Source: JAUSIF01 sp040901465 (GTDB lineage Bacteria > Pseudomonadota > Alphaproteobacteria > Rhizobiales > Xanthobacteraceae). Taken from it: a stretch of DNA of 64,000 nucleotides. The stretch is taken from contig JBBDYN010000002.1 in NCBI GenBank assembly GCA_040901465.1, forward strand, positions 153,539 to 217,538, given 5' to 3'. Shown here piece by piece: positions 26,063 to 33,320 of this stretch (the first letter of the stretch is position 1; every line of letters starts with the position of its first letter). The translations under genes and the position numbers were made by a program. Under the pieces are notes generated by a model. That model was given only the letters and a program-made list of their open reading frames with translations, did no database searches and had not been told where the DNA came from.

Positions 26063-26500
26063 ATGACCGGTCTGACATTGGACGCAGCGCAAACGATTGT
26101 TTCGGCGGCGTTGAAACACGCCCGCGCCGCCAACATGAAACCGCTCGGGGTCGTCGTGCTCGACGCGCGCGGGGCCATGAAGGCCTATGCCGCCGAGGAC
26201 AAGGCGAGCCTCAAGCGCTTCGAGATCGCCCATGGCAAGGCATATGGCTGCCTCGCGGTGGGCCAGGGCTCGCGCAGCCTGAACAAGATGGCGGTCGACC
26301 GGCCGCATTTCGTCGCGGCGCTCACTCACGTGGTCGGCGGCACGTTGATCCCGGTTCCCGGCGGGGCGCTGATCAAGAACGCCGCCGGCGACATCATCGG
26401 CGCCGTGGGCGTTTCCGGCGACACGTCGGACAATGATGAAGCGGCAGGAGTCGCCGGCATCAAGGCGGCGGGACTCACGGCGGACGTGGGCACGGGGTGA
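26063..26500 (+). CDS. GlcG/HbpS family protein
   Basis: 145-residue protein of the GlcG/HbpS fold, named for a gene in the glycolate operon and a haem-binding relative. Typical elements: LTLDAAQTIVSAALKHARA, GVVVLDARGAMKAYAAED, and the glycine-rich VPGGALIKNAAGDIIGAVGVSG before a DEAAGVAGIKA tail. The start with GGGAGGAAACC upstream is clear. It is divergent from dctP over 212 bases, so the regulatory region may be shared; such genes often sit beside carboxylate transporters. Molecular role is not established. Confidence 0.85.
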   Translation: MTGLTLDAAQTIVSAALKHARAANMKPLGVVVLDARGAMKAYAAEDKASLKRFEIAHGKAYGCLAVGQGSRSLNKMAVDRPHFVAALTHVVGGTLIPVPGGALIKNAAGDIIGAVGVSGDTSDNDEAAGVAGIKAAGLTADVGTG

Positions 26501-26540
26501 GGCGTTAAAAGTAACTCGCTCTCCACGATTCTGAGCGCGA

Positions 26541-26596
26541 TCCCGGGTCTGCGGCGCACCACGCCGCTGCGCTCCGTGCTGCGCCGCGCCCGGGAT
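26541..26596 (+). repeat. Intergenic inverted repeat
   Basis: TCCCGGGTCTGCGGCGCA is mirrored by TGCGCCGCGCCCGGGA across a G+C-rich loop. It lies between the convergent GlcG-like and MetE-like genes, could fold as a long hairpin and may serve as a transcription barrier. It differs in sequence from the two other palindromic repeat types here. Confidence 0.6.
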
Positions 26597-26626
26597 GACA
26601 AATTGGGGAGCGGCCCGCCGGGACGA

Positions 26627-27742
26627 TTATTTATTTCCCCAAACCTCTTCCGCAATCTCCCGCACCAGCGCGAGCTTCTTCCACTGCTCGTCCTCGGAAA
26701 GCACGTTGCCTTCCTCGGTCGAGGAGAAGCCGCACTGCGGGCTGAGACAAAGCTGTTCGAGCGGCACGAATTTCGCCGCCTGATCGATGCGCCGCTTGAT
26801 CTCGTCTTTTGACTCGAGCTTGCCTGTCTTCGACGTGATCAGCCCGAGCACCACGGTCTTGTCCTTCGGCACGAAGCGCAACGGCTCGAAGCCGCCCGCG
26901 CGCTCCGTGTCGTATTCCATGAAATAGGCGTGCACCTTGATCATATTGAAGAGAAGCTCGGCCACCGGCTCGTAGCCGCCCGACGCCACGAACGTGGAAC
27001 GGAAATTGCCGCGGCATAGATGCATGCCGATCAGCATGTCCGCGGGCGCGCCCACGATCGCGTCGTTGATCAGCTTCGCGTATGTGCCCGGCAGTGTCTC
27101 CGGGTTCTCGCCGCGCTGCTTCAGCCCCTCGCGCTGCTCGGGATCGCAGAGATAGGCGAGATAGACTTCGTCGAGCTGCAGATAGCGGCAGCCCGCGTCC
27201 GCGAACGCACGCACCGCTTTGGCATAGGACTGGCCGAGATCCCGGTAGAAATCCGCCATGTCCGGATAGATCGACGGCAGCACGCACTCGCGGCCGAAAC
27301 GGAAGTGCAGCGCGGTGGGCGAGGGGATCGTCATTTTCGGCATGCGCTTCGTGTGCGCCTTCACGAAGCGAAAATGGTCGATCATCGGATGGCCGGAGAA
27401 GCTGCCCAGCCTGCCGTTCAGCCGCAGCTTCACGGGCTTCAGCGAGACGCCGCCCTTGAATGCGAAGCCGGTGCGCTCGGACTCATAAGATTCGACGCCG
27501 TCGAGCTGCGCGAGAAAGTCGTAGTGCCAGAACGCGCGGCGGAATTCGCCGTCGGTGATGCCTTGCAGGCCCACATCCTCCTGCCGCTTGATCACGCGCT
27601 CGATCGCCTTGTCCTCGACGGACTTCAGCGCCGCGTCGTTGATCTCGCCGCGCTCGCGCTTCGCGCGCGCCTCTTTCAGTGCCGCCGGCCGCAGCAGGCT
27701 GCCCACGTGCTCCATGCGGAAGGGAGGATTGAGTTTGTGCAT
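26627..27742 (-). CDS. MetE-like methyltransferase (cobalamin-independent methionine synthase family, C-terminal domain type)
   Basis: 371-residue single-domain barrel related to the catalytic half of MetE and to epoxyalkane:coenzyme M transferases. Zinc ligands can be seen as the HxC of GMHLCRGNF and the cysteine of LSPQCGFSS. The N-terminus carries the family pattern MEHVGSLLRP and ITDGEFRR; AGCRYLQLDEV is the central strand. It lacks the N-terminal folate domain of true MetE, so methionine synthesis from methyl-THF is uncertain; a thiol-alkylating or demethylating role is possible. It lies 35 bases downstream of hpaD on the same strand and may be co-transcribed with it. Confidence 0.86.
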   Translation of the reverse strand: MHKLNPPFRMEHVGSLLRPAALKEARAKRERGEINDAALKSVEDKAIERVIKRQEDVGLQGITDGEFRRAFWHYDFLAQLDGVESYESERTGFAFKGGVSLKPVKLRLNGRLGSFSGHPMIDHFRFVKAHTKRMPKMTIPSPTALHFRFGRECVLPSIYPDMADFYRDLGQSYAKAVRAFADAGCRYLQLDEVYLAYLCDPEQREGLKQRGENPETLPGTYAKLINDAIVGAPADMLIGMHLCRGNFRSTFVASGGYEPVAELLFNMIKVHAYFMEYDTERAGGFEPLRFVPKDKTVVLGLITSKTGKLESKDEIKRRIDQAAKFVPLEQLCLSPQCGFSSTEEGNVLSEDEQWKKLALVREIAEEVWGNK

Positions 27743-27777
27743 TCACAGCTCCCCGGAATTGGAATTAGCGGAAACGC

Positions 27778-28761
27778 CTAGCGCGCCACGATCGGCTGCG
27801 CTTCCAGCACCGGCGGCCGCGCGGTGCAGCCCTCGAACGGGGTGCCTTCCTCGAACCAGGATTTCGGCGCGGGCTGGCCCCAGAGCGTCTGTCGCTGCGG
27901 GTCGCGCAGCGTCCAGCGCAGCGGCTCGTGATCGTGGTCGACGGTAAGATAGTCGCTCGTGAACATCTCGACGCGATGGCCGTCGGGATCGCGCACGTAA
28001 AGAAAAAACGCGTTGGAAATCCCGTGCCGGCCGGGCCCGCGCTCCATGTTGGCGAGATAGCCGGTGGACGCCATCACGTCGCACACGTTCAGGATGTCGA
28101 GCGGCGAGGCGGCCCAGACGCCGATATGGTGCAGCCGCGGCCCAAGCCCGTTGGTAAAGGCGATGTCGTGCACATTGCCCTTGCGCTGCATCCACACCGC
28201 CCAGAATTGCGGGGGCTTGTCTTCGGTGTCGGTGTATTCCGTGAGCCGGAAGCCGAGCTCGTTGTAGAATTCGTAGCTCGACTGCACGTCGTCGGTGAAG
28301 CAGTTGAGATGGTCGATGCGCTGGATGCGCGCGCCGCGATGCAGGCCGTACTTTTGCAGCGCGCTCGGCATCTGCTTCATCGTCGCGTAGAGCTCGAGCG
28401 GCATGCCGCGCACGTCGCGCGCGAACAGCGTGCGCTTGGCGTAGGGCGTCTCGCGGAATTCCGCGGGCAGGCCGCGCGCCTTGAACCATTTCGCCGCGAT
28501 GTCGAGATCCTTCTCGCTCGCGAGCTTGTAGCCGAGCGCGTAACAAAGCAGTTCGCCCGTCTCGCGCAGCTCGATCGAGTGGTGGTTGCGCTCCTCGGTG
28601 CCGCGCAGATACAACGTGTCCTTGGTTTCTTCGCTCGGCAAGAGGCCGAGGCAATCCACGTAGAACGCGCGCGAGGCCGCGAGGTCGGTGACGCCGAGCG
28701 CGACGTGGCTCACGCGCACGATGTCGAACGGGGGGTCGAAGACCAGAGGCTTTAGCGGCAT
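27778..28761 (-). CDS. hpaD: 3,4-dihydroxyphenylacetate (homoprotocatechuate) 2,3-dioxygenase
   Basis: Extradiol ring-cleavage dioxygenase of the two-domain VOC type, 327 residues. The metal ligands of the characterised family align as His151 (RIDHLNCF), His211 or 212 (RLHHIGVWAA) and Glu265 (GHRVEMFTSD); His198 in NVHDIAF matches the active-site acid/base histidine. The C-terminal lid TLRDPQRQTLWGQPAP, then WFEEGTPFEG, is characteristic of homoprotocatechuate dioxygenases. ATG 28761 has AGGAGG upstream; the open frame before it reads into a palindromic repeat. Cleaves the ring to 5-carboxymethyl-2-hydroxymuconate semialdehyde, the substrate of the HpaE encoded upstream. Confidence 0.93.
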   Translation of the reverse strand: MPLKPLVFDPPFDIVRVSHVALGVTDLAASRAFYVDCLGLLPSEETKDTLYLRGTEERNHHSIELRETGELLCYALGYKLASEKDLDIAAKWFKARGLPAEFRETPYAKRTLFARDVRGMPLELYATMKQMPSALQKYGLHRGARIQRIDHLNCFTDDVQSSYEFYNELGFRLTEYTDTEDKPPQFWAVWMQRKGNVHDIAFTNGLGPRLHHIGVWAASPLDILNVCDVMASTGYLANMERGPGRHGISNAFFLYVRDPDGHRVEMFTSDYLTVDHDHEPLRWTLRDPQRQTLWGQPAPKSWFEEGTPFEGCTARPPVLEAQPIVAR

Positions 28762-28776
28762 CCTTCTCACCCTCCT

Positions 28777-28922
28777 GTCATTCCGGGGCGCCGCGAAGCG
28801 GCGAGCCCGGAATCCATGAACACCGAGCAAGAAGCTGGATTCCGTTCGGGGTCGTCACCCAATCCGCTCATTCCCGTGCAAGCGGAAATCCAGTCTGGGT
28901 CCCCGTTTTCGCGGGGACGAGC
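28777..28922 (+). repeat. Palindromic repeat region between hpaE and hpaD
   Basis: Starts with GTCATTCCGGGGCGCCGCGA and contains GAGCCCGGAATCCATGA, the same unit as at 38316 and 39569. A second, different unit follows (ATTCCGTTCGGGGTCGTCAC, later CCCCGTTTTCGCGGGGACGA, itself a hairpin). It separates hpaE from hpaD within one gene cluster. Confidence 0.8.
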
Positions 28923-28958
28923 GGAGGAGAATGCCGTTCCGGCAGATTGGAACATGCG

Positions 28959-30470
28959 CTAAGCCCCGATCTTCGGTATCTTGTGATCTTCCACGGCGAT
29001 CGCGATGTTCTTCGTCTCCATGTAGAAGTCGAAGCTGTAGTCGCCGCCGTCGCGGCCGATGCCGGACGCCTTCACGCCGCCGAACGGCGCCGGCAGGTGG
29101 CGCACGTTCTCGGAATTGACCCACACCATGCCGGCTTCCACGGCCTGCGCCATGCGATGCGCGCGGGAAACGTCGCGCGTCCAGATATAGGCCGTGAGCC
29201 CATAGCGCACGTCGTTCGCGATCGCGAGTGCCTCTTTCTCATCGGCGAACGGGATCGCGGTCAGCACCGGGCCGAAAATCTCCTCCTGCGCGATTCTCAT
29301 GTCGCTCTTCGCATGGGTATAGAGGGTGGGCTCGACATAGTTGCCGTCGCCCTTCACGCGCCCGCCGCCGATGGCGATCTTGGCGCCTTCTTTCCTCGCG
29401 GCGTCGGCATAGGAGAGCACCTTTTCCACATGCTTCAGATGGATCAACGGCCCGATTTCGGTCGATGGATCGAGCGGATGGCCGACCTTGATCTTCTTCA
29501 CGCGTTCGGCCGCGCGCTTGATGAACTCCTCGTAGATCGACGCCTGTACGAGCGCCCGGCTCGAAGACGTGCAGCGCTCGCCGTTGAGCGAATAGATCAT
29601 GAAGAGTGCCGCATCGAGCGCGCGCTCGAGATTGGCGTCCGCGAACACGATCACCGGGTTCTTGCCGCCGAGCTCGAAATGCACGCGCTTTAAGGTGGCC
29701 GCGCCCTGCGCCATGATCGCGCTGCCGGTCGCGGACTCGCCGACGAAGCCGATCGCCTTGATCTCGGGATGCTCGGTGAGCGCGCGGCCCGCGTCCTCGC
29801 CGTAGCCGTGTACCGTGTTGTAGACGCCGGCCGGCACCCCGGCCTCATGCGCGATCTCGACCAAGAGCGAGGCGGTGAGGGGGCTCCACTCCGCGGGCTT
29901 GTGCACAACCGTGCAGCCGGCGGCGAGCGCCGGCGCGATCTTCCACGTCGAGAGCATGAACGGCGTGTTCCAGGGCGTGATGATGCCGACGGGGCCGATC
30001 GGTTGGCGGATCGTGTAATTGATCTGGCCGGGCGCGAGCATCGACAGCCCGTCCGCGGCGTTCGGCGCCCGGTCGGCGAAGAAGCGGAAGTTTTCCGCCG
30101 CGCGCAGCGCGGCCTTCGACATGTATCGAATGGGCTGGCCGGTATCCATGCATTCGACGAGCGCGATCTCGTCCCCGCGCGCCACGATCGCGTCGGCGAT
30201 CTTGTGGAGCAACTTCTTGCGCTCGCCGCCGCTCGTCTTGCTCCAGCTTTGGAACGCGCGCTTCGCCGCCCTGGCCGCGCGGTCGATGTCCGTCGCGCTC
30301 CCGCGCGCCACCTTCGCGAGCACGGAATTGTCGACGGGCGACAGCGTCTCGAACGTGTTGCCGTCGCCCATGTCTGCTTTGCCGTCGATGAAATGCGCGA
30401 CCGTGCCCTGCCGAAAGCGCGCGAGGTGCTTCTCGGCGCGGGCGAGGCTCTGGTCGAACGGCGCGTTCAC
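28959..30470 (-). CDS. hpaE: 5-carboxymethyl-2-hydroxymuconate semialdehyde dehydrogenase
   Basis: Aldehyde dehydrogenase superfamily, 503 residues. Cofactor-binding segment GIITPWNTPFMLSTWKIAPAL, general base Glu266 (HFELGGKNPV) and nucleophile Cys300 (NGERCTSSSR) are all present. The sequence and neighbours (hpaD downstream, hpaF upstream with a 4-base overlap) point to the HpaE step, oxidising the ring-cleavage product to 5-carboxymethyl-2-hydroxymuconate with NAD. A palindromic repeat separates it from hpaD. Confidence 0.93.
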   Translation of the reverse strand: MNAPFDQSLARAEKHLARFRQGTVAHFIDGKADMGDGNTFETLSPVDNSVLAKVARGSATDIDRAARAAKRAFQSWSKTSGGERKKLLHKIADAIVARGDEIALVECMDTGQPIRYMSKAALRAAENFRFFADRAPNAADGLSMLAPGQINYTIRQPIGPVGIITPWNTPFMLSTWKIAPALAAGCTVVHKPAEWSPLTASLLVEIAHEAGVPAGVYNTVHGYGEDAGRALTEHPEIKAIGFVGESATGSAIMAQGAATLKRVHFELGGKNPVIVFADANLERALDAALFMIYSLNGERCTSSSRALVQASIYEEFIKRAAERVKKIKVGHPLDPSTEIGPLIHLKHVEKVLSYADAARKEGAKIAIGGGRVKGDGNYVEPTLYTHAKSDMRIAQEEIFGPVLTAIPFADEKEALAIANDVRYGLTAYIWTRDVSRAHRMAQAVEAGMVWVNSENVRHLPAPFGGVKASGIGRDGGDYSFDFYMETKNIAIAVEDHKIPKIGA

Positions 30471-30874
30471 GCCGCATCTCCGTGCTTCTCCTTGGCGGCG
30501 ATCCGTTCATGCAAGTTGTTGCGCCGGAACGTGAGTTCCGCGTCGAGTTCCTCCACTTCGACTGCGAGCGAGAGTCCGCGCCTCGCGAACACCGGTTCGA
30601 GCCGCTTTGAAGCGGTCGCGAGCAGCGCCTCGCCGAGCGCCTTGCGCTTTTCCATGGGCCGGCCCGGCGCGATCCGCGCCACGATGAACACGAAGCCGTT
30701 CGAGGGATCCCCGTCCGCGATCCGGTAGATATCGCGCTTCTTCGCGCGCGAGCGGATGCCGCCCACCTGGAACAGCCCGCTTGCGATCGCGGTCTCGTGT
30801 AGCTCGTTTACGAGCGCCTGGATCTCCACGATGTCTTCCAGATTCGCCGAATATTCGGTGATCACGTGCGGCAT
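30467..30874 (-). CDS. hpaF: 5-carboxymethyl-2-hydroxymuconate delta-isomerase
   Basis: 135-residue member of the CHMI family of the tautomerase superfamily. It keeps the N-terminal proline after Met (MPHVITEYSANL), which is the catalytic base once Met is removed, and the family stretch VARIAPGRPMEKRKALGEAL. AGGAG precedes ATG 30874. First gene of the minus-strand hpaFED unit; overlaps hpaE by 4 bases. Converts the HpaE product to its oxo tautomer. Confidence 0.9.
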   Translation of the reverse strand: MPHVITEYSANLEDIVEIQALVNELHETAIASGLFQVGGIRSRAKKRDIYRIADGDPSNGFVFIVARIAPGRPMEKRKALGEALLATASKRLEPVFARRGLSLAVEVEELDAELTFRRNNLHERIAAKEKHGDAA

Positions 30875-30905
30875 GACGTTGGCTCCTGGTGTTTCCCGTC
30901 GTTGA

Positions 30906-30919
30906 CGCGCCGCGGCGCG
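30906..30919. promoter_or_regulatory. 14-bp perfect palindrome in divergent hpa intergenic region
   Basis: CGCGCCGCGGCGCG lies in the 121-base region between hpaF (minus) and the aldolase gene (plus). Position fits an operator for a divergent regulator, but such G+C palindromes also arise by chance here. Confidence 0.25.
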
Positions 30920-30995
30920 AAACCTAACGTGCCGAGCATATGCGCCGCGGGTTCCGCCGGGGTCAAGGCGGCGCGCCAACCGACCGGACAGAACC

Positions 30996-31913
30996 ATGCC
31001 GCTTCCCCTCGACCGCCTCAAGGGCTCGATTCCGCCGCTCGTCACGCCGTTCAAGAACGGCGAGGTCGACCACGAGACCTATGCGCGCCTCGTGGAATTT
31101 CAGGTGGCGGAGGGTTCGCACGGCATCCTCGTGAACGGCACCACGTCCGAGCCCGCCTCGCTCACTACCGAGGAGCGCAACCAGCTCGTCGACGTCGCGA
31201 TCAAGAAGGCGAACGGCCGTATCCCGATCGTTGCCGCCACCGGTTCGCAATCGCTGTGGGAGACGAAGCTCCTCACCGCGCACGCGGCAAAAGCCGGCGC
31301 CGACGCGCTGCTCATCGTGACGCCTTATTACACCCGCCCGCCGCAACGCGGCATGATCGCCTATTATCTGGAAGTGATGCGCGGCATCGATACGCCGTGG
31401 ATGGTTTATCATATCCCCGGCCGCACAGCGGTGAGCGTCACCGTCGACACAATCAAAGAGCTCAAGGACAAGTCGAAAAATTTTGTCGGCATGAAGCATG
31501 CCGTGAACGATCTCGACTTTGTCACCGAATGCCTCGCCGCTGTCGGCCGCGATTTCCGCATCTTCGTCGGCCTCGAGGACCTTTCGTTCCCGATGATGAC
31601 CGTCGGCGCCTGCGGCCTGATGAACGCCGTCGGCAATCTGCGGCCCAAGGTGCTCGCCGAGCTATGCGAGGCGGTCTGGCGCGGCGACCTCAAGACCGCG
31701 CAGAAGCTGCACTACGACCTGCACGAACTGAACAAGGCCGTGTTCTTCGAAACCAACCCCACGCCCATGAAATACATGGCCAAGCGCCTTGGCATCATCC
31801 CGAACAACGAGCACCGCCTGCCCATGGCGGCGGCGACGCGCGAGCTCGAGCAGAAGCTCGATGGCGTGCTCCAGCGCGCGGGCCTGCTCGGCGCGCGCGA
31901 GGCGGCGGAGTGA
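30996..31913 (+). CDS. DapA-family class I aldolase/lyase, probably in homoprotocatechuate pathway
   Basis: 305-residue TIM barrel of the dihydrodipicolinate synthase/N-acetylneuraminate lyase family. Schiff-base Lys167 (FVGMKHAVND), Tyr138 (VYHIPGRT), the GTT loop (VNGTTSEPASL, residues 47-57) and Tyr111/112 (TPYYTRP) are visible. The family motif GTTGE reads GTTSE, and the usual YNxPxR reads YHIPGR, so it is not a standard lysine-biosynthesis DapA. Placed between hpaF and an FAH-family gene, it most likely cleaves the pathway's 2-oxo-4-hydroxy intermediate to pyruvate and succinate semialdehyde, the step done elsewhere by the unrelated class II aldolase HpaI. That function is inferred from context. 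Confidence 0.85.
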   Translation: MPLPLDRLKGSIPPLVTPFKNGEVDHETYARLVEFQVAEGSHGILVNGTTSEPASLTTEERNQLVDVAIKKANGRIPIVAATGSQSLWETKLLTAHAAKAGADALLIVTPYYTRPPQRGMIAYYLEVMRGIDTPWMVYHIPGRTAVSVTVDTIKELKDKSKNFVGMKHAVNDLDFVTECLAAVGRDFRIFVGLEDLSFPMMTVGACGLMNAVGNLRPKVLAELCEAVWRGDLKTAQKLHYDLHELNKAVFFETNPTPMKYMAKRLGIIPNNEHRLPMAAATRELEQKLDGVLQRAGLLGAREAAE

Positions 31914-31949
31914 CTGTCGATCTACGAACACGATCGGCCCAAGTTAAAT

Positions 31950-32036
31950 CGTCATGCCCGGCCTTGTGCCGGGCATCCACGCCTTACTTTGCAGCGCGCC
32001 AAGGCGTGGATGGCCGGGACAGGCCCGGCCATGACG
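31950..32036 (+). repeat. Intergenic palindromic repeat
   Basis: 87 bases bounded by CGTCATGCCCGG and CCGGCCATGACG, with inner hairpins GCCCGGC-CTTGTG-CCGGGC and GGCCGGG-ACA-GGCCCGGCC, and the unit GGCATCCACGCCTTA mirrored by AAGGCGTGGATGGC. It sits between the aldolase and FAH-family genes. Same class as 45497-45587 and the in-gene copy at 21867. Confidence 0.85.
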
Positions 32037-32058
32037 GTTGGAAGCATCGAGATTCGCC

Positions 32059-32910
32059 ATGAAACTCTTGACCTACACCGCCGGCGGAGCGCCGAGCTTC
32101 GGCGCCGTCGTGGACGGCGGCGTCGTCGATCTCGGCAGGCGCACGAAGTTCAAGAGCGTGTTCGAGGTCCTGCGCGCGGGCGCGCTCGCCGAAATCGACA
32201 AGGCCGCGCAGGCCAAGCCCGATCTCGAACTCAAGAACATCACCTATCTGCCGCCGGTACTCACGCCGGAAAAAATCCTCTGCGTCGGCGTGAACTACGC
32301 CAACCGTAACAAAGAATACAAAGACGGCTCCGAGGCGCAGAAATATCCGAGCCTGTTCTACCGCGCGCCCAATTCGCTCGTCGGCCACGGAGAGCCGGTC
32401 GTGCGCCCGCCCGAGTCGAAGCAGCTCGATTACGAGGGCGAGATCGTGCTCGTGATCGGCCGCGAAGGCCGCCGCATCCAGCGCGCTCGTGCGGTCGAGT
32501 ACGTGGCGGGCGTCACCCTTTGCAACGAGGGCACGATCCGCGACTGGGTGCGCCACGCGAAGTTCAACACCACGCAGGGCAAGAACTTCGACCGCTCCGG
32601 CTCGATCGGCCCCTGGCTGGTGACCGCGGACGAGTTCGACTGGAAGAAGCCCTTCACGCTCACGACGCGCGTGAACGGCGAGGTGCGCCAGCACGACACG
32701 ACCGAAAACATGATTTTCGACTTCGCCTTTCTCCTCGAATACATCTCCACCTTCGCGACCCTGAAGCCGGGTGATCTGATCGTCACCGGCACGCCCACCG
32801 GTGCCGGCGCGCGCTTCGATCCGCCGCGCTGGCTTGTGCCCGGCGACGTGGTCGAGGTGGAGGTGCCGGGGATCGGGCTCCTGCGCAATCCGGTGGCCGA
32901 TGAGGCTTAG
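32059..32910 (+). CDS. hpaG: Fumarylacetoacetate hydrolase family protein (HpaG-type isomerase/decarboxylase candidate)
   Basis: 283-residue FAH-fold enzyme. The lead segment ILCVGVNYANRNKEY and the metal pair Glu126/Glu128 (DYEGEIVLVIG) are conserved; the third ligand, usually Asp 29 residues later, is Glu157 (CNEGTIRDW). The C-terminal TGTPTGAG and LVPGDVVEVEVPGIGLLRN are typical. In the hpa pathway this family decarboxylates 5-oxopent-3-ene-1,2,5-tricarboxylate and isomerises the product. ATG 32059 is chosen; the frame upstream reads through the repeat. Only one FAH copy is present, whereas E. coli HpaG is a fused double domain. Confidence 0.85.
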   Translation: MKLLTYTAGGAPSFGAVVDGGVVDLGRRTKFKSVFEVLRAGALAEIDKAAQAKPDLELKNITYLPPVLTPEKILCVGVNYANRNKEYKDGSEAQKYPSLFYRAPNSLVGHGEPVVRPPESKQLDYEGEIVLVIGREGRRIQRARAVEYVAGVTLCNEGTIRDWVRHAKFNTTQGKNFDRSGSIGPWLVTADEFDWKKPFTLTTRVNGEVRQHDTTENMIFDFAFLLEYISTFATLKPGDLIVTGTPTGAGARFDPPRWLVPGDVVEVEVPGIGLLRNPVADEA

Positions 32911-33102
32911 AGCGGTCGCGTCGCGGTCTCGATCACGCCGCACGGCCGCGCGCTGTTCCGCACCGTTGCGCCGGAATCCGAGGAAATCTACGCCGCGATG
33001 GAACGCGAGATCGGCGCGACGACGCTGCGCGACCTGTATAAGCTCCTGGATGAGCTGATCGAGAAGTTGCCGCCGAGCGATGCTCCGCGCCGGGGTGTCT
33101 GA
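32911..33102 (+). pseudogene. hpaR: Remnant: C-terminal part of a MarR-family regulator, probably hpaR
   Basis: Directly after the FAH stop, the frame from 32914 to TGA 33102 reads GRVAVSITPHGRALFRTVAP, then SEEIYAAMEREIGATTLRDL and YKLLDELIEKLPP. This matches the beta-wing end and the last two helices of MarR proteins (the R-x-x-x-x-L-T-x-x-G-x-x-L pattern). HpaR, the MarR repressor of homoprotocatechuate operons, has the same arrangement. No start codon or DNA-recognition helix remains. About 63 of the expected 145 residues are left, so it is almost certainly non-functional. Confidence 0.72.
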
Positions 33103-33106
33103 AGCT

Positions 33107-33295
33107 ATGACGAAGAAGAAGAGCAAGAGGATTGCGACGCTGAACCTCCGGATCACGCCGGAGATCAAGGCCGTAGCCCGTCGGCTGGCGCGCGGCGGCC
33201 GCCGCTCGGTGACCACTCTGATCGAATTCCTGATCATGGAAGAAGCAAAGAAGATGAGCGCCAAGCCGCCGGCGCGCACAAAAGCGAAACGGTGA
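33107..33295 (+). CDS. Small basic protein, possible ribbon-helix-helix DNA-binding type
   Basis: 62 residues, strongly basic (MTKKKSKRIATLNLRITPEI ... TKAKR). The segment from residue 8 looks like a ribbon-helix-helix start (alternating TLNLRIT strand, then PEIKAVARRLA helix, RRSVTTLIEFLIMEEAKK helix), as in Arc/CopG-type regulators. It follows the MarR remnant by 4 bases. Start ATG 33107 lacks a strong ribosome site. It could also be a chromosomally encoded accessory or antitoxin-like protein, but no toxin gene is adjacent. Confidence 0.5.
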   Translation: MTKKKSKRIATLNLRITPEIKAVARRLARGGRRSVTTLIEFLIMEEAKKMSAKPPARTKAKR

Positions 33296-33320
33296 GCGAG
33301 CCCTGCGCGCCCCAAGCGCC

